DNA of 26,353 nt, taken from positions 1 through 26,353 of the forward strand of contig VBHI01000061.1 of NCBI GenBank assembly GCA_005881495.1, read 5' to 3'. The notes below the pieces were generated by a model. It was given only the letters and a program-made list of their open reading frames with translations, was not told the origin of the DNA and searched no databases. Source of the stretch: Chloroflexota bacterium. Lineage in GTDB: Bacteria > Chloroflexota > Ktedonobacteria > Ktedonobacterales > Ktedonobacteraceae. A program made the translations under genes and the position numbers. Shown one piece after another: positions 7,997-16,754 of this stretch; position 1 is the stretch's first letter, and the number at the start of each line of letters is the position of its first letter.

Positions 7997-8826
7997 TGCC
8001 GGAATTGCAAGGTGAACTCGGTGCAGCACGGGTAGTTGCACCGGCGACGCACGATACTGGCTCAGCGATTGTGGCGACCCCTTCTCGACTTTCGGACAGT
8101 TGGGGCTATATCAGTTCGGGCACGTGGTCGTTGGTTGGACTGGAGCTCTCGCGTCCAGTGATGACGCCGGAAGCGCTCGCTGCCAATTGGACGAACGAGG
8201 GTGGTGTCTTCGGCACGACGCGTTTCCTCAAGAATGTGATGGGACTCTGGCTACTTCAGGAATGTCAGCGCCGCTGGGCGAGAGATGGCCGCGCCAGGGA
8301 CTATGATACCTTGCTCGCCGATGTGGATGGCGTTCCACCACTTGCGGCTTTGATCGATCCAGATGACCCGCGCTTCCTTGCACCGGAGGATATGCCAGTC
8401 GCGATCAACGCCTATCTCCAGGAACATGGACAAACGCCGCTTTCGGCACCAGCAGCGTTCGCACGGTGTATAATGGAGAGCCTGGTGTTGCGTTATCGCG
8501 AAGTATTTCAGCAGATTCGCGGGCTAACCGGTAACATAATCAATGAGGTACATGTCCTTGGTGGGGGTGCACGTAACGCACGGCTCAATCAGTGGCTGGC
8601 CGATGCGCTCGATATGCCGGTGATCGCCGGGCCATATGAGGCAACAGCACTGGGCAATGCGCTGATGCAACTGGTGGGTCTGGGCGAACTGCGCGGCCTG
8701 GAAGAGGTGCGTATTATCGCACAGAATGTGCCCACGCAGGTCTACTCGCCGCGAACTGCTCACCGCGCAGCCTGGAACGAGGCGGCACAACGTTTCAGCG
8801 CGATGACCGCCCTGCGGGGTCTTTGA
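7996..8826 (+). pseudogene. rhaB: Rhamnulokinase copy 1, C-terminal half
   Basis: Continuation of the broken kinase in another frame: 276 residues from ATG 7996, or from GTG 7981. It holds the catalytic base region of rhamnulokinase, PATHDTGSAI, whose His-Asp corresponds to His236-Asp237 of E. coli RhaB by motif. It also has the ATP-domain segments YISSGTWSLVG, TNEGGVFGTTRFLKN and HVLGGGARN, and the terminal helix GPYEATALGNALMQLVGLGEL. The C-terminal FGGY domain appears complete to the natural end (TGA 8824-8826), 12 bases before lutA. Reinitiation through TGATG could produce it as a separate polypeptide. Absence of other lesions in this half suggests the deletion is recent, or that the half is still under some constraint. 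Confidence 0.85.
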
Positions 8827-8838
8827 AAGGATGATCCG

Positions 8839-9579
8839 ATGCGAGTGACGCTCTTCATCACCTGTTTCAACGATACCCTGTTTCCCAATGTTGGCATCGC
8901 CACCACCCGGTTGTTGGAGCGTCTGGGCCTCACCGTGGAGTTTCCCGAAGCGCAGACCTGCTGCGGCCAGATGCACTTTAACACGGGTTATCAACGTGAA
9001 TCCATCCCGCTGGTGCGCCACTTCGTCGAGGTATTTCGTAACGCTGAAGTCGTTGTTGCGCCCTCAGCATCGTGCGTTGGTATGGTGCGCGATCTCTACC
9101 CCAAAGCTGCCGCGCTCTCTGGTGATACTGCGCTCGTTGAAGCCGTTGAGCAGCTCATCCCCCGTGTCTACGAACTCTCGGAGTTCCTGGTCAAACACCT
9201 GGGCGTCAGCGATGTGGGGGCTTACTACCCTCACCGCGTGACCTATCACCCCACCTGTCACAGCTTGCGTGTGCTGCATGTTGGTGACGCGCCCCTGCAA
9301 CTGCTGCGCGCGGTCAAAGGAATCGATCTGGTGGAATTGCCCAACGCCCGTGAGTGCTGCGGTTTTGGGGGTACCTTCGCCATCAAGAACGCCGACACCT
9401 CTTTGGCTATGCTCAGCGACAAGATGCGCTGCGTGCTGGATACAGGCGCGGAGGTCCTGTGTGCTGCCGATACCTCCTGCCTGATGCACATCGGTGGAGG
9501 GCTGCATCGCCAGCGTGCCGGCGTGACGACCGTCCACCTGGCCGAAATCCTGGCGAACACGGAAAGCGAGGTCGCGTGA
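8839..9579 (+). CDS. lutA: Lactate utilization protein LutA, CCG-domain Fe-S protein
   Basis: A 246-residue (Fe-S)-binding subunit of the LutABC (YkgEFG) L-lactate oxidation complex, converting L-lactate to pyruvate in the cytoplasm. Two cysteine-rich CCG motifs typical of the family are present: TCCGQMHFNTGY (about residues 40-51) and ECCGFGGTFAIKN (about 172-184). Accompanying conserved cysteines occur in PSASCVGM, PTCHSLRV and ADTSC. The start at 8839 follows GAAAGGATGATCC, 12 bases after the rhaB end. The stop overlaps the lutB ATG (TGATG). In this context the lactate comes from lactaldehyde made by RhaD, so lutABC completes rhamnose side-product oxidation; that link is inferred from position. 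Confidence 0.92.
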   Translation: MRVTLFITCFNDTLFPNVGIATTRLLERLGLTVEFPEAQTCCGQMHFNTGYQRESIPLVRHFVEVFRNAEVVVAPSASCVGMVRDLYPKAAALSGDTALVEAVEQLIPRVYELSEFLVKHLGVSDVGAYYPHRVTYHPTCHSLRVLHVGDAPLQLLRAVKGIDLVELPNARECCGFGGTFAIKNADTSLAMLSDKMRCVLDTGAEVLCAADTSCLMHIGGGLHRQRAGVTTVHLAEILANTESEVA

Positions 9580-10997
9580 TGACATCCAAATCCCTGCCCA
9601 TGTTTCCCCAGGCCGCCAAATCGGCCCTGGCCAACAGTCAGTTGCGCCGCAACCTGGGCAAAGCTACCACCACGATCCGCAACAAACGCGATTCCGTCGT
9701 GAGCGAACTGCCCGACTGGGAAGCCCTGCGCACCGCCGGATCAACCATCAAAGCGCGTGTCATGCGCCATCTCGACGAGTACCTGCTGCAACTCGAGGCT
9801 TCCGTTCAGCGCGCAGGGGGACAGGTCCACTGGGCGCGCGATGCGGGAGAAGCCAATCGCATCATCACAGCGATCGTACAGGGAACCGGCGCGAATCGTG
9901 TGGTGAAAGTCAAGTCGCTCACGACCGATGAAATCCACCTCAATGACGCACTGGCAAAGGCGGGCATTCGGGCCATTGAGACTGACCTCGCCGAACTGAT
10001 CATCCAGCTCGCCGGCGAAACGTCCTCTCATATTCTGGTCCCGGCCATCCACAAGAATCGCAGCGAAATACGCGACCTCTTCCGTCGCACGATCGCTCAA
10101 GGACAGGATCTCAGCGACGACCCCAAACAACTTGCCGCCGCGGCACGGCGCTACCTGCGAGAGCAATTCCTCTCTGCACAGGTAGCTTTGAGCGGCGCAA
10201 ATTTCGCTGTAGCTGAGACGGGGACGATCTGCGTAGTGGAGAGCGAGGGCAATGGGCGTATGTGTATAACGTTACCTCAGACTCTTATCACCGTGATGGG
10301 TATCGAGAAGATTCTGCCCACGTTCGGGGACTTTGCCGTCTTCCTGCAATTGTTGCCGCGCAGCTCGACGGGAGAACGGATGAATCCTTATACAAGTCTG
10401 TGGACGGGAGTGACGCCGGGAGATGGCCCGCAAAGCTTCCACCTGGTATTGCTTGACAATGGGCGCACGCAAGTCCTCTCCGACGATGTGGGTCGTCAGA
10501 CGCTGCACTGCATCCGCTGTAGCGCCTGCCTCAATATCTGCCCGGTCTATTCCCGCACGGGCGGTCATGCCTATGGCTCGGTCTACCCCGGCCCTATCGG
10601 TGCTATTCTCACACCACAGTTGGTGGGTATACAGCGAGCCAAAAGCTTGCCCTACGCTTCCACCTTGTGCGGGGCCTGCTACGAAGTTTGCCCGGTCAAG
10701 ATCAACATTCCTGAGGTGTTGCTGCACCTGCGCGGAGAGGTGACGCGCCATGCATCGCCCCTTCATCCCGAGGCGCTAGCGATGCGAGAATTGGCGCACA
10801 TCTTCGCCAGTCCCGAACGGTATGAGCGGGCGCAGCAACTGGCGCGACGCGGACAGCGGTTCTTCGTGCATGGAGGAATGATCAACCATCTGCCGGGAAT
10901 GCTGGCGGGATGGACTACGGCGCGTGACCTGGCGCCTATTCCCAAGCAGAGTTTCCGCGACTGGTGGCGAGAGCGACAAAAAGAGAGTCAGTCATGA
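9579..10997 (+). CDS. lutB: Lactate utilization protein LutB, 4Fe-4S iron-sulfur subunit
   Basis: A 472-residue subunit with an N-terminal LUD-type domain (VAETGTICVVESEGNGR region) and a ferredoxin-like cluster domain. Cluster motifs are CIRCSACLNICPVY (about 311-324) and CGACYEVCPVKI (about 364-375), which would bind two [4Fe-4S] clusters for electron transfer from lactate oxidation. The frame is open from 9354, but ATG 9579 is chosen because it overlaps the lutA stop as TGATG and gives the family's usual N-terminus and length. It ends in ATGA overlap with lutC, so all three subunits are translationally coupled and probably made in equal amounts. Confidence 0.92.
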   Translation: MTSKSLPMFPQAAKSALANSQLRRNLGKATTTIRNKRDSVVSELPDWEALRTAGSTIKARVMRHLDEYLLQLEASVQRAGGQVHWARDAGEANRIITAIVQGTGANRVVKVKSLTTDEIHLNDALAKAGIRAIETDLAELIIQLAGETSSHILVPAIHKNRSEIRDLFRRTIAQGQDLSDDPKQLAAAARRYLREQFLSAQVALSGANFAVAETGTICVVESEGNGRMCITLPQTLITVMGIEKILPTFGDFAVFLQLLPRSSTGERMNPYTSLWTGVTPGDGPQSFHLVLLDNGRTQVLSDDVGRQTLHCIRCSACLNICPVYSRTGGHAYGSVYPGPIGAILTPQLVGIQRAKSLPYASTLCGACYEVCPVKINIPEVLLHLRGEVTRHASPLHPEALAMRELAHIFASPERYERAQQLARRGQRFFVHGGMINHLPGMLAGWTTARDLAPIPKQSFRDWWRERQKESQS

Positions 10998-11629
10998 GGA
11001 ATACCGCGAAAGATATCATGCTGTATCGCATTCGAAAGGGCATAGCCAATGCACCTGAGCCCTCCCCAATCCCAAATGACTTCCGCGAGCGGGATGAGCG
11101 GGACCGCGCTGCTATCCTGGAGGACTTCATCGATCGGCTGGTCGATTACAAAGCGATTGTAACGCGTACCAATGACACTGACTTGCCTCAAGCCATTGTA
11201 GATGCTTGCCAGCAGCAAGGCATTACCCAAATCGTGATTCCAGCCGATTTGTCCGCCAGTTGGATTCCTGCCAATGTGACAGCACTGAAGGACGATCCGC
11301 CGCTCACCTACGCTGATCTAGACAAAAGCTCCGCAGTACTTACCGGTTGCGCTATTGCCATTGCTCAAACGGGGACGATTATCCTGGATGGAGGTGCAAC
11401 TCAAGGGCGGCGGGTGCTGTCGCTGATCCCTGACCGGCATCTGTGTGTCGTGCGTGCCGAACAGGTGGTGGGGCTGGTTCCCGAAGCCATCGCGAGGCTG
11501 ACGAGACGGTCAACACATCCCATCACGCTGATCTCGGGGCCATCGGCCACCAGCGATATCGAACTCAGTCGCGTGGAGGGGGTGCATGGCCCTCGCACGC
11601 TGCACGTCTTCGTTGTGCGTGATTATTGA
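10994..11629 (+). CDS. lutC: Lactate utilization protein LutC, LUD domain
   Basis: A 211-residue LUD (DUF162) protein, the third LutABC subunit. Family features include the central ILDGGATQGRRVLSLIPDRHLCVV segment and the C-terminal ISGPSATSDIELSRVEGVHGPRTLHVFVV block. The start at ATG 10994 overlaps the lutB TGA (ATGA); the frame is open further upstream but that would lie inside lutB. It is the last gene of the rhamnose-lactate run: the next gene starts 134 bases later behind its own putative promoter. Confidence 0.92.
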   Translation: MRNTAKDIMLYRIRKGIANAPEPSPIPNDFRERDERDRAAILEDFIDRLVDYKAIVTRTNDTDLPQAIVDACQQQGITQIVIPADLSASWIPANVTALKDDPPLTYADLDKSSAVLTGCAIAIAQTGTIILDGGATQGRRVLSLIPDRHLCVVRAEQVVGLVPEAIARLTRRSTHPITLISGPSATSDIELSRVEGVHGPRTLHVFVVRDY

Positions 11630-11661
11630 TGAGGACAGAAAAGGTCGACAGAGAAGCCCAA

Positions 11662-11691
11662 TTGCCTAAAAGGGTCAGTATATCCTAAAAT
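11662..11691 (+). promoter_or_regulatory. Possible sigma-70-type promoter for the LAL regulator
   Basis: TTGCCT (11662-11667) and TAAAAT (11686-11691) are separated by 18 bases in the 134-base gap between lutC and the regulator gene. The -10 matches consensus at five of six bases and the -35 at four of six. Weak evidence, based on sequence match and position only. Confidence 0.3.
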
Positions 11692-11763
11692 AGGAGAGAA
11701 AGATGAGGATGGAGGAACCAATCGTAAGATAGCAATCTAGCAACGTATGCAAGGGAGATTATC

Positions 11764-14553
11764 ATGGACGAGTCACCATTGTTCCACGACCAGCTTCTGG
11801 CAACGAAGTTTTTTATCCCTTCTTCCTCCCATGCGCTGATCCCCCGTCCTCGCTTGATTGAGTTGCTCAATACGAGTTTAGAGTGCCCACTGACGCTGGT
11901 TTCGGCCCCTGCTGGCTTCGGTAAAACCACTCTGCTCTCGACCTGGGTACAGTCGCTCTCACCAGAGCGCCCGCGGATAGCCTGGGTGTCCCTGGATGAG
12001 GGAGACAATGAGCCGGTGCTGTTCTGGATGTATGTGCTCACAGCACTGGACAGCCAGCAGCCTGGGCTCTGCACGCAGCTTGTAACCTACCTGCAAACAC
12101 AACAGGCCCCACCGCTGCGTTCCGTCCTGCAGACGCTCATCAATCGTCTTGCGGAGCAATCTGAGCAGTTCCTCCTGTTTCTGGACGACTACCACCTTGT
12201 CACCGAGCAGGCGGTTCACACCTCTCTCACCTACCTGGTGGAGCATCTTCCTCCTCAACTCCATCTTATCCTGGCGACACGTGCCGACCCTCCTCTACCA
12301 ATCTCGCTGCTGCGAGCACGCGGGCACCTTCTAGAGGTGCGCACCGATCAGTTACGCTGTAATCCAGATGAGGTCATGGCCTTCCTCAAGAAGTCGGCGA
12401 GAATCCAACTCTCTCAAGACATGGTCGAGGAAGTGGCTACTCGGACAGAAGGCTGGCTGGTGGGTTTGCAATTGCTTGGCCTCTCGCTGCAAGGACATGC
12501 TGATCCTGGCGATTTGCTGGAGGAGGTGAGTGGGAGTCAGCGCTACATCTTTGATTACTTGATCGAGGAAGTGTTCCAGAGTCAGAGCGCATCCGTGCAA
12601 ACATTCCTGCTGTATACCTCGATCCTGAAACGGCTCTCCGCTCCCTTGTGTGACGCCATCCTGCAACAGAGTGGGAGTCAGCAGATGCTTGAGCAGTTGG
12701 AACGAGCCAATTTATTCGTCGTGTCCCTGGATACGCAGCGCCGCTGGTATCGCTATCATGCCCTCTTTACCGAAGCATTGCGTCACCGCCTGGAGCAAAC
12801 GCAGCCCGCATTCGTACCTATCTTGCATCATCGAGCCAGCCAGTGGTATGCCCAGCACGGTCGCCTGAACGAGGCGATTTCTCATGCCATCACAGCCCAG
12901 GAATGGCAGTGGGCCGCTGACCTGATCGAGCAAGTTTATACACTCATCTGGGGAAACAGTGAACATGCGATGTTGAGACGCTGGCTTGAGAATCTCCCTG
13001 CCGAGGTGATGCGCTCGCGGCCTCGTCTGTGCCTGGCGTATGCCAAGACACTGTTCATGGTTTCCTCTTACACGACGATGGAACGCTGGCTGCAAGATGC
13101 AGAAACGGCCCTGCGAGGCACTTCACCAGCTCTGACGAACGAGACTGCTGAAACCGGAGCAGTTTCACTCTCCGAACAACACGAGCGGGACAACCTGTTG
13201 GGAGAAATCGCTGCCTATCGTGCCATCATTACCGGCTACTATCTCGGTGAGGGGCATTCCACCCTGGCTTTCTGCCAGGAGGCCCTAGCCCACCTGTCAG
13301 AACAGAATCTATTAGCACGAGCAGAAGTCGCCTACGCGCAGTCCCTGGCCTACCATTCCTTCGGTGACATCGTGGCAGCCATCCAGGGTGCGAAGGAGGC
13401 CACTGCGCTCGCCCAAGCCGCAGGAGACACTTCTTCAACCATTATCTATATGTGTAGAACGGCGTATTCCTTGCTCTTGCATGGAAAGCTCCATGAGGTG
13501 GTACAGATCGCCCAGCAAGCTGCTCTCCTGGGAACAACGCCGGTTGGACTGCCGCATGCAATGACGTGCTGGGCGTATATCTTCCATGCGGACGCATTGC
13601 GACAGTGGAACCGACTTGATGAGGCCCTGGATCTCGCATTACAGGGAGTCCGTCTGAGTGAGCAGACAGAAACCATCGTTGCCTTATATTTAGGCTACAC
13701 CATCCTGATGCGTATCTACCTGGCACGAAGAGAGATGGACGCAGCGCGCTTTGCCTTCCAAAAAGCAGAAGAGGCTCTGACGAAAACCTACAGCCCGTAC
13801 CGGCGCGATGCATACCTCATCGTGAATTGGGTACAGTTCTGGTTGGCAAGCGGAGACTTGGAACGCGCTATGAACTGGGTACAGGAACTTGCGCAGCATA
13901 CCAGCGTGCATTCTCCATTTGCACGTGAACGCGAAGGTGTGGCACGAGCACGCATTTTGCTGGTCCAGAAGATGCCTACTGAGGCCCTCTCACTCCTGGA
14001 ACCTCTACAGGCCAATGCGGAGAAGCAGGAGCGCTGGAGCCATGTCATCGAGATGAAGGTCTTGCAGGCCCTGGCTTATTCCATGCGCAACGAAGAGCAA
14101 GAGGCTTTAACCGTCCTTGCCCAGGCGGTGCACCTGGCTGAATCCGAGAGCTACATTCGCATCTTTGTGGACGAAGGCACCGCGATGGCAACGTTGCTCT
14201 CCCGGCTGCGGGAACAGAAATGGAGGAAAGGACCAACGCCGTACCTCGATACGCTGCTGGCCGCCTTCTCACTCGAGAGCATGACGCACAAACCTCTTCC
14301 TACAGGGCTGAATCAGCCCAGAGGACGCCTAATGGAGCAACCACTAGTAGAACCCTTAAGCGAACGCGAACTGGAGGTGCTCCACCTGGTCGCACGAGGC
14401 GACTCGAACCAGGAGATTGCTGAGGTGTTGGTGATTGCCCTGGATACCGTCAAACGCCATGTGACTCATATCTTCGAGAAACTGGGGGTGAATAACCGCG
14501 TCCAAGCGGTGGCACGAGCACGTACCCTCGGCTTGCTCTCCGATGAATCATAA
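11764..14553 (+). CDS. MalT/LAL-family ATP-binding LuxR-type transcriptional regulator
   Basis: A 929-residue STAND-type regulator. The N-terminal NTPase has Walker A SAPAGFGKTTLLSTW (about 48-62) and Walker B FLLFLDDYH (about 138-146), followed by LATRADPPLP typical of MalT-like proteins. A winged-helix and arm region and a long TPR-like helical superhelix (about 360-830) would sense an inducer. The C-terminal LuxR helix-turn-helix (LSERELEVLHLVARGDSNQEIAEVL and DTVKRHVTHIFEKLGV, about 865-912) binds DNA. Start 11764 follows AAGGGAGA at good distance. It lies downstream of the rhamnose-lactate operon and upstream of two oxidoreductase genes in the same direction. Which of these it activates, and its ligand, cannot be told. 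Its length is normal for the family and no lesions are seen. Confidence 0.93.
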   Translation: MDESPLFHDQLLATKFFIPSSSHALIPRPRLIELLNTSLECPLTLVSAPAGFGKTTLLSTWVQSLSPERPRIAWVSLDEGDNEPVLFWMYVLTALDSQQPGLCTQLVTYLQTQQAPPLRSVLQTLINRLAEQSEQFLLFLDDYHLVTEQAVHTSLTYLVEHLPPQLHLILATRADPPLPISLLRARGHLLEVRTDQLRCNPDEVMAFLKKSARIQLSQDMVEEVATRTEGWLVGLQLLGLSLQGHADPGDLLEEVSGSQRYIFDYLIEEVFQSQSASVQTFLLYTSILKRLSAPLCDAILQQSGSQQMLEQLERANLFVVSLDTQRRWYRYHALFTEALRHRLEQTQPAFVPILHHRASQWYAQHGRLNEAISHAITAQEWQWAADLIEQVYTLIWGNSEHAMLRRWLENLPAEVMRSRPRLCLAYAKTLFMVSSYTTMERWLQDAETALRGTSPALTNETAETGAVSLSEQHERDNLLGEIAAYRAIITGYYLGEGHSTLAFCQEALAHLSEQNLLARAEVAYAQSLAYHSFGDIVAAIQGAKEATALAQAAGDTSSTIIYMCRTAYSLLLHGKLHEVVQIAQQAALLGTTPVGLPHAMTCWAYIFHADALRQWNRLDEALDLALQGVRLSEQTETIVALYLGYTILMRIYLARREMDAARFAFQKAEEALTKTYSPYRRDAYLIVNWVQFWLASGDLERAMNWVQELAQHTSVHSPFAREREGVARARILLVQKMPTEALSLLEPLQANAEKQERWSHVIEMKVLQALAYSMRNEEQEALTVLAQAVHLAESESYIRIFVDEGTAMATLLSRLREQKWRKGPTPYLDTLLAAFSLESMTHKPLPTGLNQPRGRLMEQPLVEPLSERELEVLHLVARGDSNQEIAEVLVIALDTVKRHVTHIFEKLGVNNRVQAVARARTLGLLSDES

Positions 14554-14824
14554 GTGGGCACCATCAGGCATTGCCGAAGAATTGTTTTCTCCTCCTTTTC
14601 TTATCTTCATAGAGGTCAGTGTAAGGTTCAGCACGAGCGTTGTCATCTTACTAGAGTGTGATAGCGAGGAATGTGAGGTCTTGCACATCTATCCCACGAA
14701 AGTGTGACAGGTGAAACGCGACACAATCCCACCTCAGTGTCATGACTTCGCTCATGCTGAAGGCTATACTGCCTCATAGGAAGAAAAAGTAATGCGTGAG
14801 TAGTTACAAATAGGAGGAAATACG
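14554..14824 (+). promoter_or_regulatory. Intergenic region with candidate promoter and hairpin upstream of the aldo/keto reductase
   Basis: These 271 bases show no convincing gene. A candidate promoter is ATGACT (14742-14747), 17 bases, TATACT (14765-14770). Just before it an interrupted inverted repeat pairs TGACAGGTG (14705-14713) with CACCT-cag-TGTCA (14730-14742), with its right arm touching the -35, so it could be an operator or a hairpin. No U-tailed terminator is seen after the regulator gene. The reductase ribosome-binding site TAGGAGG is at about 14811-14817. Confidence 0.35.
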
Positions 14825-15751
14825 ATGGAATACACGCATGGCGACTGGGGTCACATAGAGCGTTCACAATGGGACGCAGGCAAAGCGACCGTGCAGAAAG
14901 CGCTCGAACTGGGCATCAATTTCTTCGATACAGCGCAAGCCTACGGCTTTGGCCTGGCCGAGCGCATGCTCGGTGAGGCCCTACAGCCATACCTCAAGAG
15001 CCTGCGAGAAGACATTATTCTTGCGACGAAGGGTGGATTGCGCATGGAAGGAGAGAAGCTCCTACGCGACGCAAGTGCCCGTTGGTTGCGCCAGGGAGTT
15101 GAGCAGAGTTTACGCAATCTTGGCGTCGACTACATTGATCTGTACCAGGTCCACTGGCCTGATCCCAACACGCCCTTCGAAGAAACTGCCAGCGCCCTGG
15201 ATCAACTGGTGCAAGAGGGGAAAATTCGCTATGTGGGCGTCTCGAACTACAACGTCGAGCAAATGAAAGCGTTCGAACAGACCAGAAAGTTGGATGCCTT
15301 ACAGCCCCCCTATAGTCTCTTCCGGCGCGATATCGAGAAAGATATCCTGCCCTATACCCAGGAGCATGGCATCGGGGTGCTCGTGTACGGCCCGCTGGCG
15401 CATGGACTGCTCGCCGGAGCATTCACGCCGCAGACGACCTTCACAGCGGATGATTGGCGGAGCAAGAGCGAAATCTTCCGCGGCGACATCTTTCAGCGCA
15501 ACCTCGCGGTCGTGGAGCAATTGAAGCACCTGGCGGAGCGAGAAGGAATGACCGTCGCGCAACTGGCTATCGCATGGGTGCTTGCCCAGCCAGCCGTTGA
15601 TGTAGCAATTGTCGGAGCACGCAGCCCTGAACAGCTCGAACAAACCGCCCCGGCAGGCGAGATTCATCTCACTCAAGCAACGCTGCAGGAGATCGAGCGC
15701 ATCGTGCGCGAGGCGGTCCCAATAGGAGGACCTGCTCCGGAAGGCATGTAG
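14825..15751 (+). CDS. Aldo/keto reductase, apparently missing its first beta-strand segment
   Basis: A 308-residue NADPH-dependent reductase of the AKR superfamily ((beta/alpha)8 barrel). The full catalytic tetrad is recognisable: Asp35 and Tyr40 (FFDTAQAYG), Lys69 (ATKGG) and His110 (YQVHWPD). The cofactor region near the C-terminus (VAIVGARSPEQLEQ) is present. In related enzymes Asp lies near residue 50-55, after a start like M-Y-LG-TGL-VS-I-GTW. Here the protein goes straight from MEYT to HGDWG, so about 16-20 residues, including the GTW strand that borders the cofactor, seem lost in frame. Start ATG 14825 has an excellent site (TAGGAGGAAATACG) and no other start encodes the missing part. 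It may be impaired or altered. The physiological substrate is unknown; it is followed by a second oxidoreductase. Confidence 0.85.
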   Translation: MEYTHGDWGHIERSQWDAGKATVQKALELGINFFDTAQAYGFGLAERMLGEALQPYLKSLREDIILATKGGLRMEGEKLLRDASARWLRQGVEQSLRNLGVDYIDLYQVHWPDPNTPFEETASALDQLVQEGKIRYVGVSNYNVEQMKAFEQTRKLDALQPPYSLFRRDIEKDILPYTQEHGIGVLVYGPLAHGLLAGAFTPQTTFTADDWRSKSEIFRGDIFQRNLAVVEQLKHLAEREGMTVAQLAIAWVLAQPAVDVAIVGARSPEQLEQTAPAGEIHLTQATLQEIERIVREAVPIGGPAPEGM

Positions 15752-15781
15752 GGTACATTTCTTGCAAACTTGCTACGTATT

Positions 15782-15813
15782 CGCACTGTCCATTGCATAA
15801 GATGGACAGTGCG
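15782..15813. repeat. Perfect 12-bp inverted repeat between two oxidoreductase genes
   Basis: CGCACTGTCCAT (15782-15793) and ATGGACAGTGCG (15802-15813) are perfectly complementary around an 8-base spacer. There is no T-run on either strand, so it is not a standard intrinsic terminator. It may be an mRNA hairpin separating expression of the two genes or a dimeric regulator site. Confidence 0.7.
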
Positions 15814-15845
15814 GTAAGAAGAAGACAGAAGAAAAGGAGATAGAT

Positions 15846-16751
15846 ATGAGAGAAATGATTGGATTTATTGGCCTTGGCAATATGGGACGTGCGATGGCAG
15901 GCAGCCTCCTCAAGGCTGGCTATGCCCTCACCGTCTACAACCGCACCAGGAGCAAAGCGGAGGCGCTAACGGCGAAGGGGGCACAACTAGCGAGTCAGCC
16001 GAGTGAGGCCGTTACGACGGGCGGCATCGTAGTGAGTATGGTAGCCAACGACCAGGCCCTGGAGGAGATCGTCATGAGTCCAGGCTTTCTCGAGCGGTTG
16101 GGGCCAAACGGCATTCACCTCTCGATGAGCACAGTATCGCCCGCAACGTCGCGCAAGCTCGCAGAACTCCACGCGGAGCACGGCAGCACCTATGTCGCGG
16201 CACCCGTCTTCGGGCGACCCGAAGCGGCTGCAAGCCAGCAACTGTGGATCTGCGTTGCGGGACCACGCGCTGCCAAAGAGCGAGTACAACCCGTGCTCAT
16301 GGCGGTGGGACAGGGCATCTTCGACTTCGGTGAGGAGCCAGGAGCGGCCAACATCGTCAAGCTGTGTGGCAACTTCTTGAGCCTCTCGGCGATGGAGGCG
16401 ATGGCCGAGGCGTTGACCCTGGTAGAGAAGAGCGGGCTTGATCGTTCAGCCGTCATCGATATGCTGACACACACGATATTCTCAGCCCCCGTCTATCAGA
16501 ACTATGGCAAGATGATCGCAGAGAAGCGTCATACGCCCGTCGGATTTCGGCAGAGCCTGGGCCTGAAGGATGTCAACCTTGTCAGAGAGGTTGCTGAACA
16601 CGCCAGCATGCCGATGCCCTTAGCAAGCTTGTTGCACGACCGCATGCTGGCAGGAATTGCCAAAGGACGTGGTGATATGGATTGGTCGGCGCTCTCACTC
16701 GATGTGCTGGAAAATGCGGGGTTGAAGCTCCCACCCAGCTCAAAGGAGTGA
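15846..16751 (+). CDS. NAD(P)-dependent beta-hydroxyacid dehydrogenase (3-hydroxyisobutyrate dehydrogenase-like)
   Basis: A 301-residue member of the beta-hydroxyacid dehydrogenase family. It has an N-terminal Rossmann motif GFIGLGNMGRAMAGSLL (about 6-22) with YNRTRSK after the second strand, where the arginines suggest NADP preference. A substrate-loop segment MSTVSPATSRKLAELH follows, and the catalytic lysine is in KLCGNFLSLS (Lys172). Start 15846 follows AAAAGGAGATAGAT. It lies 94 bases after the aldo/keto reductase with a strong inverted repeat between them. It may reduce or oxidise small hydroxyacids or semialdehydes such as tartronate semialdehyde or succinic semialdehyde relatives; the substrate is not predictable. 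No direct tie to rhamnose is visible beyond location. Confidence 0.9.
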   Translation: MREMIGFIGLGNMGRAMAGSLLKAGYALTVYNRTRSKAEALTAKGAQLASQPSEAVTTGGIVVSMVANDQALEEIVMSPGFLERLGPNGIHLSMSTVSPATSRKLAELHAEHGSTYVAAPVFGRPEAAASQQLWICVAGPRAAKERVQPVLMAVGQGIFDFGEEPGAANIVKLCGNFLSLSAMEAMAEALTLVEKSGLDRSAVIDMLTHTIFSAPVYQNYGKMIAEKRHTPVGFRQSLGLKDVNLVREVAEHASMPMPLASLLHDRMLAGIAKGRGDMDWSALSLDVLENAGLKLPPSSKE

Positions 16752-16754
16752 TGA

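Larger units (their letters stand above)
4098..8826 (+). repeat. Duplicated rhaI-rhaD-rhaB block, copy 1
   Basis: Same gene order and direction as 23508-26353. Homologous segments are rhaI (4098-5273 with 23508-24683), the end of rhaD (7266-7427 with 24723-24884) and rhaB (7439-8826 with 24904-26353). Divergence is spread over many third positions, so the duplication, or the acquisition of a second operon, is not recent. Confidence 0.9.

Noticed and set aside
11703..11732. 9-codon frame before the LAL regulator with AGGAGAG upstream
   Set aside because: Too short and not coupled to the regulator start (31 bases away); purine-rich sequence makes such a hit likely by chance.
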